Shown: positions 25,001 through 36,310 of the stretch, one piece after another
Position numbering within the stretch: the first letter of the stretch is position 1
Layout of the letters: the number at the start of each line of letters is the position of its first letter
Source: Carallia brachiata
Taxonomy: Eukaryota > Streptophyta > Magnoliopsida > Malpighiales > Rhizophoraceae
Assembly (NCBI GenBank): GCA_021464245.1
Contig: JADCRB010000010.1
Coordinates: 405,001-469,000 of the forward strand
Direction of reading: 5' to 3'
DNA length: 64,000 bases
Position numbers and translations under genes: made by a program
Notes under the pieces: model-generated
What the model was told of the DNA's origin: nothing
The model's database searches: none
Seen by the model: only the letters and a program-made list of their open reading frames with translations

Positions 25001-25190
25001 TTGATATGAGTGATAGAATTTTATTATCTTTTAATTAGAGATCTCGAGTTTAAATTTTTAAAAATGTAATTGCTTTAAATATTTATTAAAAAATTTTTAT
25101 CATTTTTTCGAGTTCTACACAAATTAATTCAAATTAATTAGTCTATTGAATTGGATATTAAACGATTTTAAACAAAACAAAAATAAAAAA
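25001..25190 (+). mobile_element. SINE-like element, family A, copy 2
   Basis: Starts near 'TTGATATGAGTGATAGAATT' and contains the B-box-like 'GATCTCGAGTTTAAAT'. It shares with the other copies 'AATTGCTTTAAATATTTATT' and 'AATTAGTCTATTGAATTGGATATTAAACGATTTTAAA', and ends in an A-rich tail. No convincing target duplication. It lies about 175 bp upstream of the mL41 start codon, so it may overlap that gene's promoter. Confidence 0.55.
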
Positions 25191-25364
25191 GCAAACCGCT
25201 TCAAGATCTCCAGTTTTGCTTCCCATTGGTTTAGACGTGCAGTTTCAAAAACCAGCAGCCGAACAAGAGACTGAGTCTAGTCTCTCCGAGCAATCGATTG
25301 CATTAATTTATTTTGCTTGCGGAGGCAGATAGATTGATTTTCGGGTGGGGGGGCTTGCTCGAAA

Positions 25365-27041
25365 ATGCCACTGGGACTGATCCTGGGAATAGGAAGGGCG
25401 GCGTTTAGGAGGAAGAGAACGTCGTCGCTCGACATTCTCTCATCCAAACGTGCCCCACGTGATTACTACAAGGGCAAAAATTGCAAGCCCACCGGTTTCC
25501 ACACTCGTAAAGGTCCCATCTCCTTCTTTCCTCTGTTGATGGTGTTTTGTGTGTCGTTATGCCCACCAAGTGTTTGCTTCAATTCCTTACTCAAAATTTT
25601 CAACTTTGATATGTTCATTTCCCTTTTTTTTTTTTTTTTTTTTTTCTTTTTTCCTTTAATACGGTTTCTTCCGAGCATTCAAATTTTGGGTTAGAATTCT
25701 TTAGCTATATTATTGAGGTTGTGAGTGGATACAAAGCATGATTGTTATATGATGAAGTAAAAGAGTTAATAGGAAAATGGGCTTGGGCGGGGGGGGGGGG
25801 ACCGTGGGGGTACAGGTTGAATGGAATGATCCGGTTAAATGATCAATGGGAACTTTTTATAGCTGTTCTAAATGGTTGAAATAAGGTTATCGAGGTGAGA
25901 TTTTGAAGCATCATCTCTATGATTCATTCGTGTCAGTTTTAGATGTTTGACATGCCGGGTCCCTTTTAGGATCTTAAATTTTGGCAGCAGTAACTTTTAA
26001 GTGAGAGCTTTATAAAGTCTTTTATGTTAAATATCCGGGAATTCGTTTGAATACAAACAGTGAAGTGAAGAATGGTATTACTAATTAACTGCTTTCAGAT
26101 TAGATGTAAGGCTAATAGTCCAGTTATTACAGGTGGATATGTTGTTGTGCCAGAGAAGTTGCCCAATTATGTAGTTCCTGATTTGACGGACTTCAAGGTA
26201 TTGTGTTTTTACTTTACTCATTGTTACACTGGAGTTACTGTTATGTATATGACCGACATTGTTGATGATGAGGTGCCAAACAAGAACAAAGCCTTAATCC
26301 CAAATTTGATTGGGGTTGGATTCTCGAATCTTTTATTGCCAGTACATTTGATTATGCACTAAGCTAGGGGTGATCAAGATTCAGTCCTTAAGTAAATGGG
26401 AAAATGTTAGTACATTCAAAAGTTTGTTGGACATATTTGTTGAGAGTTAGTTCTTGAGTCACCTATCAAGACAAAAAGTCCTTAGTCCTCAATTGGTAGG
26501 AAAATGTCGTGGTCCCTTTTTCTTTCTCGTCTTCAAGAAGTTAATTTGCTAAACCCACTTGCTGGTTGAAAATTTGGCATGATGGTTAATAAAATAGAAA
26601 TCTTAGTAATCCAACTTTAGTTTGGAGTCAAACTAATGTTTCTCGCATGCGCATTGTATCTTGAAATTGGTCAAGGATTTTATTTCCATTGGATGTACAA
26701 CAGGAGAGATGGTGGATACTGATGTGCGCATGCAGCTTGTTAGCCATGCGTAGATGGGCCCACATTTGTTCTCCGAGATCAGGGCAGATAGAAAATTATG
26801 CAAATAGATATATATATATATATATATATATTAAATGACACCTAAGACCGGAAAATTCCCCCCCCCCCCCCTCCTTCCCCTCGCATATAACTGGCTCTCT
26901 CAGTCTAGTGATTTTTTAATGATAAAGCTCATTGCATGTTGCCTGAACGAGTTTGTTTCTTTCTGCTTTCAGCTTAAACCATATGTATCCCAATGTCCCA
27001 GCGAAATTAAAACAATGGAATCTTCAGAACCAGCCAAATAA
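25365..27041 (+). CDS. Mitochondrial large-subunit ribosomal protein mL41 (MRP-L27/L41 family)
   Basis: Three exons, 25365-25512, 26133-26197 and 26973-27041, join in frame to 93 aa, the usual plant length. Exon 1 encodes MPLGLILGIGRAAFRRKRTS, then LTSKRAPR-type sequence and the core YYKGKNCKPTGFHTRKG. Exon 2 adds GGYVVVPEKLPNYVVPDLTDFK, and exon 3 begins LKPYVSQCP. This pattern (basic N-terminus, GKN, G.HT.KG, P.L.PF/VVPDL.DF.LKPYV) is that of mL41, which sits on the large subunit of the mitochondrial ribosome; the basic start probably doubles as import signal. Intron 2 carries a T/A microsatellite and a dispersed-repeat phrase near 26280. The first intron contains long T and G homopolymers. 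No damage was seen. Confidence 0.93.
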
Positions 27042-29836
27042 AGAAATGAGAAGAACTATATCATTCTATGCTGGATTGTCATCTGACTGCCATTCTTTTG
27101 ATCAAACTCGAGTTGGATATCCTGCATGATGCTGATATAAAAAAGTTCTTGAAAGGGGTTGGAAAACCTGTTGGTTGATGCTTGTTTTCTTTTTATGTTG
27201 AACTGATTAATTATTTAAAATCCTTCTTTAAGTTTAGTAGCTTGAAATTTATCATCTGCAGCAATATTTTAGTTTAACTACCAGTAGTTGGTCTACCGTT
27301 GAATGTTGAACTGATTGTTGGCTTGCAATATTTTGCCAAATCATCGGTATGAACTATGGACATCCATGTTATGCGGTAGGAAAAAAGTGGGAGATTGAAA
27401 TTAACACTAGACCTTTTCTCTTCCCTTTTGGTTGCTGCTCTCTTTGCTTGATATTTTTGTGAAGTTTTTTACGTTGATATCGTCCTGGATTTTGGTGGAT
27501 GCCAGAAAACTATACAGCGAAACCCAAACTAGAGTCCACCGCCGTGCTTTTGCGCGTCCTATTTAAGTACCTGTCCAAGATTTTCAGACTAGCTTTTGTC
27601 TCAAGTTTAAACCAAACTCGACATCTGGATTTGACCTTTTTCTTTTTTTTGTTTTTCTGATTTTTCTTTTTGTGCGTGTTTTAGTTTCAACATTGTAGCG
27701 TGCTTCCGAAAAGAAATAACATTTTTCCTCTCATTTTAGAACTTTTATTTGTTGGCTTCTCTTAGCTGGTAAGCAAAAACAATACAAAAGTAATACGGAA
27801 ATAGAACTTTATTCTTTCCTAAAAAAACATTTAGGTTTTCAATTAAGATGGGATGCTTGTTTAAATCAAAAAATAATTAATAATATCAAAGTATTTTGTC
27901 TCCTACTTAGACTATTGGCCAATGCACAAGGAATTATTACAACTTTTGTTCAAAGAGGCGACTGGGTACAGACATTTTATTCTCACCGCACTTTTCTTTT
28001 TTCGATGTACAAACTAAAGGGCACGGTTTAGTAACAATATTTTTCTGTATCGTAGCATGCTGCAATAGAACCATCCTTTTTTATGAACAAATTGGAAAAG
28101 AAATAGAAATCAAATACTAAAATTAAAAAAAAAAAAAAAAATTAAAGACGTCTTATGTCTTACTCATCTTTAGATAATACGATTATTGTTTTGTTACGAT
28201 GTGTTTGTTTCATGTGATAAAATAAAATAGGATAAGTTAGTGGTCAACTATTTTACCTTAATTTATATTTGGTTGTTTAATAAGATAAGTATATGATACG
28301 TTAGTGTGGATTTACTATCTCATTAATATGAGATAGTACTATCCCTCTAACTCCTATGAGCTAATCTATTTTATATCATGGACTAGTATTAATAAATATA
28401 TATTTATTAAAATATCATCTCAATTAAAATAAATTTTAAATAATTTTTAAAAAATTAACATAAAATTTAAAAAATTCATTTCTCTCTTATCTTTTGTCGC
28501 TTCTCTTCTATCTCTTCCCTATCTCTCTTCTCTCTCTGTCTCACTCCTCATCTCTCTCTCTTCCCTTTCTCTTCCCTCCCTCCTCCTCCCTCCCTTCTTT
28601 TCTCTCTCCTCCCTCTCTGCTCTTTCCTCCCTTCCTTCTCTCTCCTCCCTCTCTCCCCCTTCCTCCCTTCCTTTCTCTCTTCTCACTCTCTCTCTCTTTC
28701 TCTCTCGTGCTCATTCTTTCATTTTTTTTATATAAATTTAAAAATTTATCTCTTAAAATTTATTTAATTTTTTTTCAAAAAAAGTTAAAAAATATCAATC
28801 TTTTTTTTATATTTTAAAATTTATTTGTATAAATAAAATTAATGCATAATTTTAAAAAATATTTTTTATACAAAATTAAAAAATTATACAATATAATGTA
28901 TAATAACATGTAAAATAAATATTAATTTTATTACTTAATTTTAATTATTTTAAATAAAAATATTAAAATTAATAATAAATATAAATCAATTATTTATAAG
29001 GGTAAAATAAATAATTTTGGTATACTATATTATCATACCCCATATCAGCCAAATATTAAATAGAATAACTATTTTATATACTATTTGATAACATTTAAAT
29101 ATAATATAAGTTAATATTCTAATTTATCATATACTATGTTAATTTATACTATACTATACTGCACTATTCAATCTGTGTACCAAACGTACTCTTAACATAT
29201 TGGACATACATAACAATCATTGTTTTTTTTTGTTTTGTTCCTAAATTAATTCGTTTGGCTCATAATTATCCGGTTCCGCAAATCTGATTGCCAATTAGAA
29301 ACTCAATTCCTTAATTGAGTTCAGTCCCCATTCAACAAATCTTCACATTTTCCCTGGTATAGTTCCACACCGGAACAATTTTCTGGAACAACCGGGGGCG
29401 GTAAATTATGATGGCTTCACTAAAAAGATAAATAAAGAAGAAAAATAATCACATATTTTTATTTTTCTTTCTTCATTGTTTGGGTTGTTCGGGGCAACTT
29501 TTTCATTGGTGCTCCAAACGCATGCAGCGCTCACTTCCTGACTAAACGGGCTCTAAAAAGAGCGTAGATACATATTTCAGTAATTTTATTTGTCGGGACT
29601 ATTATATTTAAAATTATATTTTATATTTTTAAAATATAAAAATAATAAAAATTTTAAAAATATTAATTTTCGTTCTAAAAATAACACCTACCATTTCACT
29701 AAAATAAATTTTAAGACAAAAACTGCTGGAATACTTAAACTTTTTCTCCTCGAAAAAAGCCCAATGTTCTTTCCTCGATACTTCTTTGTACAAAACGCGC
29801 CGTTTTGCTCTCTGTAAATCACAACAAAGGTCAGCT
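27042..29836. other. Intergenic DNA with polypyrimidine tract; possible large MITE
   Basis: A ~230-bp C/T tract spans about 28490-28720. It sits inside a segment whose edges 'GATGTGTTTGTTTCATGTG' (about 28198) and, in reverse, 'GAGTACGTTTGGTACACAG' (about 29190) hint at degenerate inverted ends. The open frames here (for example 28494-28817) are only translations of the simple-sequence tract. No gene is supported. Confidence 0.35.
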
Positions 29837-29844
29837 CCACGTGG
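29837..29844. promoter_or_regulatory. G-box/ABRE-like palindrome upstream of the 30.15-kb gene
   Basis: The palindrome CCACGTGG, followed by a TTCCACG at 29849 and another TTCCACGTAA near 29911, lies about 240-320 bp upstream of the next start codon. G-box elements bind bZIP and bHLH factors. Functional use is inference. Confidence 0.35.
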
Positions 29845-30109
29845 ATTTTCCACGCCGCCTTAAAGAGAATTTTTTGCCCTCTTTTTAGGTTAGCATTCCA
29901 TAGCACGTCTTCCACGTAAACACATCACAGCCAACGACTGGGCAGACCCCACAAACCCCCCGCCCCTCTTCCTATCGTGACCGAAAAGTCTAGTCCCGAC
30001 AGCCTACTTGTCAATTTCTTAATACAAACCGTCAAAAGAGCCATTTTAAAGAAGTCTCCCGGGAAACCTCCCATGAACTATCATGGAAAAAGCACAACAT
30101 CGTAGCATG

Positions 30110-30121
30110 TATATTTATATC
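30110..30121 (+). promoter_or_regulatory. Possible TATA box of the 30.15-kb gene
   Basis: TATATTTATATC lies only about 35-45 bp upstream of the ATG at 30154, which would leave a leader of about 10 nt. Either the leader is unusually short or the true start is further upstream and this match is incidental. Confidence 0.35.
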
Positions 30122-30153
30122 TATCCCCCCGGGTGCCCCGCGGCGTACCAAAG

Positions 30154-30654
30154 ATGACCACAATAAGGAGATCGAAGCTGGAGCCAATAACAATGGGGGC
30201 TCGTTCAAGACCCGACGGCAGATGCAAGAAGCACCCCAAACACCAGCAATCTACGGGGGTTTGCTCTTTCTGTTTAACCGAAAAGCTCTCCCAGCTTATA
30301 ACCGCAAGCTCCCGTGGCACGTCCGCAACAAAGGGTCACTCCAACTCTTCTTCATCTTCTTCGTTGTCCTCCTATTATTCGTCTTCTTCGGCTTCTTCTT
30401 TGTCGTCCCCAGTGCACGGGTATCGCCACGCAGGGAAGGGATCTTTGGCCTTCTTGTCTGCCGGCAAGAATGCGCTCACTAAGAGCAGATCGATTGCCTT
30501 TTTCTCAAGAACAAGAGGCAATAAGGAACGTGGTGATGACATTAAGAAGAAAGGTGGCCTGTTGTCCAAGTTCCTACGTCCAAGACGTGAGAGGACAGAG
30601 GAAAATTTGGTTTACTCTAGGGCCATGAGAGAGAGGGTGATCATTACCAATTAG
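30154..30654 (+). CDS. Small basic plant protein with OCTOPUS/DUF740-like cysteine motif
   Basis: Single-exon frame of 166 aa. An in-frame GTG extends the frame to 30133, but the first ATG is at 30154. Residues 1-20 read MTTIRRSKLEPITMGARSRP. Residues about 21-44 form CKKHPKHQQSTGVCSFCLTE, close to the 'C.KHP.H...GVC..CL.E.L' motif at the N-terminus of OCTOPUS/DUF740 membrane-associated proteins. A serine-rich middle (about 65-88) and a basic C-terminal half (GGLLSKFLRPRRER) follow. No transmembrane segment or signal peptide is visible. Length and architecture match a group of short uncharacterised plant proteins; OCTOPUS itself is much longer and acts in phloem. Function here is unknown. The spacing of four cysteines and histidines suggests metal binding, but that is inference. 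Confidence 0.8.
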   Translation: MTTIRRSKLEPITMGARSRPDGRCKKHPKHQQSTGVCSFCLTEKLSQLITASSRGTSATKGHSNSSSSSSLSSYYSSSSASSLSSPVHGYRHAGKGSLAFLSAGKNALTKSRSIAFFSRTRGNKERGDDIKKKGGLLSKFLRPRRERTEENLVYSRAMRERVIITN

Positions 30655-32025
30655 GGGCTTGATAATATTGTAATTAGATACTTTATTTTTTTTTTTTTCT
30701 TTCTCCTTTTGCTCTTTTTGTAGATTGGGATTGTTGCTAAACAACACAAAGATGTGAATTGATGAAAAATGAAAGATTACGAATATAATGATTTATCTAC
30801 AGGTTTGTTTTATTATTCGCGTGGCCAAAGATAAAACTTTTAGGTCTTCTTTTTTGCTTTAGTAATTTACGAAATTAGCTTTTTCCATTTTTGGAATTTG
30901 TTATGGTTGGTCTGCTTATTGGTTGGGAATTGTCACACTACCAACCCTTCGGTATAGTCTATTAGGACAAGGTCCTGGACATAGAAAATATATACTGTTA
31001 AAAATACAAAAAAAAAATCATTAAAACATAGGAAAAAATTTAGGTACGCTTCACAGCTCGATATTACAAACTGAAAATTAAAATAATTTTTTTCAAAGAA
31101 AAATTGAAGAATTTTTTTGTTTAATGTATATAATTTGAGGTCAAAACTTTAAAATCTAAGATAACTTTCATTTAAATATAAATTTTAATTTTTTAAAAAA
31201 ATACAAAAAAATAAAATATTAGCTCAGTCCGTGAGACAGTTTACCATCTCGATACACTTACTCGAATTGTTGAACATTTTAAGTTGGGAAACTAATACAT
31301 CAAGTCAAATATTAATTTAATTTTATTACTATTTTTTTTAACTCATGCATCTATATATGGGTATGCCCATTTATTGTGCCGGTCAAACTTCTTCTAAATC
31401 GTTTGATGAATTTTCATCAACTGAATTAGTGTGCTAAATTCGTATTTCACACTAATTTCTTTGCGTATTTAATGTCTTCGTAAATTTTCAAAACGGTGCG
31501 CTGGAGAATATTTGTGTATACTGTATGTGTTCGTTATTGTCCTTTAGTTTGCAGGAAAGAGAAGAATGTCCAAATCTGCATGTACATTAATGGGATAAAA
31601 AAGAAAAAAAAAGTACAAATACCGTTTTTTATTTTGCAAGAATTGTTGCCTTAATGAAACGGGAGGCAAATTTTTGAAACAACTATAAAATTTTTTATAA
31701 CAAAAAAAAATAAATACATATGATTATTTTATTTTTATTATAAAAAATATAAATATAATTTTTAAAAAATAACCTCCTGCTATATTTGAACAGATTTGAA
31801 CACTTCAAATTCTGAGACAATGACCCAAGGCCCCCCTCGTCCCGGGAAATTTCTCAACAACACAAGTTCCAATTCAACCAGTTTACTTTTAATATTATTT
31901 TGGTACAAACTTTGACTATCCTTTTGTCAATCAAATCTTTGATAACCCATTTGACAGCTGGTATGAGTTGTGCGTAAACGCAGGTTCGATGCAACTTCCG
32001 CTGTGCCCAAAAGTTTGTTGCTTTT
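30655..32025. other. Intergenic DNA, no gene seen
   Basis: The first ~120 bp probably hold the 3' untranslated region of the preceding gene. The rest is AT-rich with scattered homopolymers; no repeat copy or reading frame can be supported. Confidence 0.4.
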
Positions 32026-32411
32026 TTAGGGTGTGTTTGTTGTACGATAGAAATAGGAGGAGAGAAAAAAAGTATAATTATTATTATATATTTTTTTGTT
32101 ATAGTTTTTTCTTATCATTTTTTTACGTTATTTTAAATAATTTTATTTTTTCTCCACTTTTTCTCTCATAAATTACTATTTACTTTTTCTTTCACTATAC
32201 TTTCTTTTTCTTCATTTTCTACTATTCTGAATAATTTTATTTTCTCTACACTTTTTCTTTCACAAATTACTATTCACTTTTTCTTTTACCATATTTTTAT
32301 TCTCTTCATTTTCTCCACTACTCCAAACAACTTTATTTTCTCTTTATTTTCTTTTCTTTTCTCCTCTTTTCTCTACCCTTCCACTTACTCCAAACATAAC
32401 GTTAGGGTGTG
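32026..32411. mobile_element. MITE-like element with identical 10-bp flanking repeats
   Basis: TTAGGGTGTG occurs at 32026-32035 and again at 32402-32411. Inside, the left end 'TTTGTTGTACGATAG' and the reverse of the right end 'GTTATGTTTGGAGTAAGTGG' share the GTTTG core. The interior is made of about three ~100-bp units ('TTTTATTTTCTC.AC.TTTTTCT.TCACAAATTACTATT.ACTTTTTCTTT'). Related in end type and interior to 39948-40325. Non-coding. Confidence 0.6.
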
Positions 32412-33770
32412 CGGGTGAGGAATTTGAAATCTTCTTTCCTGTTTATTTTTATTTTATTTTTTTATTAAGAGATTATTAAATTATGAGTTAGAGAATAAAA
32501 ATAATTTTTTTATTTTTATAAATTTTATATTATTATTTTTTTAAAATTAAAATTTAAGATTTTTAAAATAAAAATTTTAATTTTAATTATTAGAATATTT
32601 CTTCAAACTTTTAACAATGGTAAAAAGATATAATTTTTGTTGTATAATGACCTTCTTTTTTCTTTATTAATAATTTATTATATTACGAATTACGGAATAA
32701 GAATAATTCTCATAAATTTTATATTTCTTTTTAAATTAAAATTTATGATTTTTAAAATATAAATTTAAACTCTAACAATTAGAATGGTTTAATTTTTTCT
32801 TTCTTTTTTAAAGTGAGTAACACTGTAAGTGGTGTAAACGTTGAGTTGATCCAAAACCGCCTCTTTTTGGTAAATGGATAAAGTTTTTTGAGGCATGGGG
32901 ATATAATTTTTTTGCAAAGAAAAAGGCATGTGGATATAGTTGAGACGTAGGAACAGGCAAACTCCATTTTTGTCCCTACAACTTAGTTGTAGAGGCATAT
33001 ACAATCATAATTACAGGAAACTTCCGATTTTCTTCAATTGATTATTTGTAGAGACTAAAACTCTACTTGCCTAAAATATTATATTTGTTGTGATGTTATA
33101 TATATATATTCTTGTTTTACATCTTGATGACAAGTTGGGTACATTAGATGGTTCATTGCCAGACATGACCTAGTGGCCACCAAACAGAAAGTTCAAGAGT
33201 GAGTTTAGCATTAAATTTTATTTTTTGCTCATAGTCTATTCCACTCTTATAAATTCAATTGGATTAAAAGTAAGATCTCATTGATCCGATAATATTCTCT
33301 TTTTTGATCCAATGTTCTCTCTCTCTGTTTTTTTTTTTTTTTTTTTTTGTGTTTTCTGAGATATAATCCATGAATGCTGCAGTTTTGAGCCCATTCTAAC
33401 GGAGACGGCAGTGGGATGTTTCTGAATATTAATTATTACATGATGCTATCACAAGGAAGGATACATAATTTAGTCTCAAAATCCTTTGTCCATTGATTGT
33501 GGGCTTCCACTTTTTTGCTTCTTCTACTGTCCGAAAATCACTATCTCATTTTGACACATATGCATGCATATAGCTAAGACCCACGGCATCCCATATAGAT
33601 TTGGAGAATTGAACACAACAAACGAAACAAAAACTATTCGATTGTAACTTGTTATTTACTTAATTTGTATAGGAATTAGAACATTGATGTTTTAGCATGC
33701 ACCTGTCAAACGCACCTTGGGCTAGTTATCCATCTCGAGCCCAAGATTTAGGAGGCAGAATTTTACCTAT
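32412..33770. other. Intergenic DNA, no gene seen
   Basis: AT-rich DNA with a CT/T-rich tract at 33315-33350. Short frames on the minus strand (32779-33004) have no recognisable content. Confidence 0.4.
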
Positions 33771-34046
33771 GTGTTTGTTTCCTATAAAATATTTAACAAA
33801 AAAAAATTTTACAGGTTTTTCAGCGTTTGTTTCAAGAAAAATATTTTATATAGGCAAAATTTGGGAAAATTTTTTCAGATTTACAGGTAAAATAACTTCT
33901 CTTTTTACAGAGGTGAAGTTATTTTCAGGGAAAACATAAACTGTGCTATAAGTAAGTGACAAAGGAAAATCATTATTTTCCTTACAAATATTTTTTTCTG
34001 CAAATATTTTACAAATATAAATTATTTTACAGCAAACAAACAGACC
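33771..34046. mobile_element. MITE-like element with TGTTTGTTT ends
   Basis: The left end 'GTGTTTGTTTCCTATAAAAT' is mirrored by the reverse of the right end 'TCTGTTTGTTTGCTGTAAAAT', with further matching inside ('ATATTT', 'AAAATATTT'). About 275 bp, no coding capacity, no clear target duplication. Confidence 0.55.
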
Positions 34047-34242
34047 CTAAATAGCGCAAGTGGAGTTTCATATCTGCTCAGGCCCATACTTCGTATTTAC
34101 TATTGGCCAGATAGATATCTGTCGAATCCATGAAGCCCTATTAGCTGTATTTGGATTTGAAGTTGGAATCCACGAGTTCAAAATCCCAAAGCCCATAAAT
34201 ACGGTATGGCCGGTTCGTTGTAACCAATCATAGCAAAACAAG

Positions 34243-34450
34243 TTTTTCTTTTTTGTTTGGAAAATAGTATAGCAGGGTTATACCCTACAATTCCGTTAAA
34301 GAAGATTACAACGGCAGTGTGTAGGGGAGTTATCAAGTCATCGGAGAGCAAATCCGAAGCATAGGACTATGATAGCTGTACATTTACCTCAACGGCGATT
34401 CGAATCCGCGCGCTCGACATGGCAACATTCAAACTCTTAACCCGCCAGTG
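34243..34450 (-). mobile_element. Possible tRNA-derived SINE (third type)
   Basis: On the minus strand 'TGGCGGGTTAAGAG' resembles an A box, and 'GCGGATTCGAATCGCC' about 40 bp later contains a B-box-like GGATTCGAATC. The segment then runs about 150 bp to an A-rich end (CCAAACAAAAAAGAAAAAC). No clear target duplication and no second copy in this window, so the call is tentative. Confidence 0.4.
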
Positions 34451-35251
34451 TTTGCCATTGTTTCACAACAGTTGGTGGTACATAACTAGTTCTGTTTCTT
34501 TACTTTACATTCGTTTGAATATGAAATTTCCTATTTGAAAAACTGCATATTATTCGAAAAGAAATATAGTACGTTACTTAAAAACCATAGAGATGAAATT
34601 TCACCTTGGTAAACAAACTTGTTGGATTAGTTCCATCGCATGGCATGTTAGTAGCTTTTTTCTCTTCTTAAAGATCGTACATTTTTATCCGTGATTTCGC
34701 GCTAATTGCCAGAGAAACATGTTTTAGACATCTTGATTTTTCTGGCATTATCCTCATCAACGATTTTCACGTAATTTGAGTTCTTGTAATTGTATAATGA
34801 TGACTTTTAATATCGTTAGTAAATTTCTTTCTTTGTTTTTTTTGTGGTTAACATTGTTAGTAAATTTCACATTATATATGAACGTTTAATTTAAACAAGA
34901 AGATAATTCAAAAATAACTGAAATTATTGAAAACAGTGATTTTTAACTAAAAAATTTAGTATTCTTTTTTTAGTTATTCTCATTTTTAACTATTGGGTTA
35001 TCAATTTTAAAAAACATAAAAAAAGAACAATGATGATAATGATAATAATAATAACAATCTGAATGAGAAAAGGCACGCAAGTAGAGCAGCCGACATTTAG
35101 CACGCAAATGTTCACCGACTTCTGCTTTGTCTATACAATTTAGGGTTGGCCGGTTCGAAGTCTTTCGGAACCACACACAAGCTTAGACCACCAACAGAAG
35201 ATTTTCTTTCACCGAAAACGAAATTAAACGAACCCCACTTCCCATGCCATC

Positions 35252-35794
35252 ATAATTAAGTCCCCTCAAATGGAAGCCCCCGACTATGGTTCGATCAAGA
35301 TTAATTGCGACGCATCCTTTGATCCTTACTCCAAGCGCACGGGAGTGGCTGCAGTGGCAAGAAATGCTACAGGTAGGATTACTAATGGACGAACCAACTT
35401 TCAGCTGTCACAATCTTCCCTCATGGCAGAAGCACTTGCTCTCAAACTCGGAGTTCAATTGGCTGCTTTCTTGGGAGGAAAGGATATTCTAATTGAATCG
35501 GATTCTTTGGAGACGATCAATGCATTGAAGAACCCTCCTACTGCATGGCCGTGGGCCATTTATCCAATTCTTAACGATATCAAGTTTCTTTTGAGTACTA
35601 TGCATAATTGTAACAGTATTGTCATTAAGCGTGCTGCAAATCAAGTGGTTAATTGGGTTACAGCTCAGTCCAAGGTAAGAACTTGTTCTTTGACCTGGAT
35701 GGGTAACCCTATTGCAGCGCTTAAGTACCTTTTATTTTTTAATTATCAATGAAGGTAGTACCGTATTACGTCAAAAAAATAATTAAGTTCCCTC
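35252..35794 (+). mobile_element. 5'-truncated LINE-1 insertion with 16-bp target duplication
   Basis: ATAATTAAGTCCCCTC (35252-35267) and ATAATTAAGTTCCCTC (35779-35794) match at 15 of 16 bases and bracket a 511-bp insert. The insert starts 2 bp before the RNase H frame and ends in a short A-run after 'TTACGTC'. The RNase H domain is the C-terminal part of many plant L1 ORF2 proteins, so this looks like a target-primed insertion that stopped early. Confidence 0.8.
35270..35752 (+). CDS. RNase H-like domain (RVT_3 type) from a LINE-1 tail
   Basis: A 160-codon frame covering a plant-type RNase H fold. Metal-binding acids are visible at Asp14 (INCDAS), Glu54 (MAEAL) and Asp78 (IESDS). The C-terminal segment that normally reads 'R.AN..AD.LA' here reads RAANQVVNWVTAQS, so the fourth catalytic Asp is replaced by Asn. 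The frame begins almost at the 5' edge of a retroposon insertion and has no promoter of its own in view. Most likely it is a dead-on-arrival remnant whose frame happens to remain open; a domesticated single-domain RNase H gene is the alternative. The two-base gap between the target duplication and the ATG is notable. Confidence 0.7.
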   Translation: MEAPDYGSIKINCDASFDPYSKRTGVAAVARNATGRITNGRTNFQLSQSSLMAEALALKLGVQLAAFLGGKDILIESDSLETINALKNPPTAWPWAIYPILNDIKFLLSTMHNCNSIVIKRAANQVVNWVTAQSKVRTCSLTWMGNPIAALKYLLFFNYQ

Positions 35795-36310
35795 CTCCCA
35801 AGGACGGTTATACCCCAGCTCTTGACCCCTCGCTTCTCTTGTATGCCCTTTATCGGCTTCCTCTATAGTGGGTTTTATCTTTCCCTCTGTTGGTCTCTTC
35901 TTTAATCTTTTTCCAGTTGCTTAAATTGCGTGGTGCTTGGTGTTAGGTGAGCACACAATGTCACGAGGTCTAGCCACCTCTACACGCTCAATTATGATCC
36001 CAAGATTCCAGGAATATGTTTGTGCAGTCTTTTTATGCTTTTTTTTTTTTTCAATTTTTCCCTAATGATAGATATGGTTAATGAGTCGACTCAACCCACT
36101 AAACAAGTAAATCTTTAGCACTTGCAATTGTTCCGATCAACAGCTCCTGCGCACCCAAAGAAAGCGTGTGCATAGAATCTCGAACGTAAGAGACCCTAAC
36201 CGTAAACGCTCTTGCGCACAAATTAATTAGGCACTAACTTTTCAGTACTGTACTTCAAGCATTTTTTACGCCCTAAATTGAAGCAACAGAAGACGTGTTG
36301 TCATCCCATA

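Noticed and set aside
28494..28817. 107-codon Ser/Leu/Pro-rich frame
   Set aside because: It is only the translation of a C/T simple-sequence tract.
34370..34450. Possible tRNA gene
   Set aside because: A B-box-like motif is present but no cloverleaf with matching acceptor stem could be drawn; a SINE head fits better.
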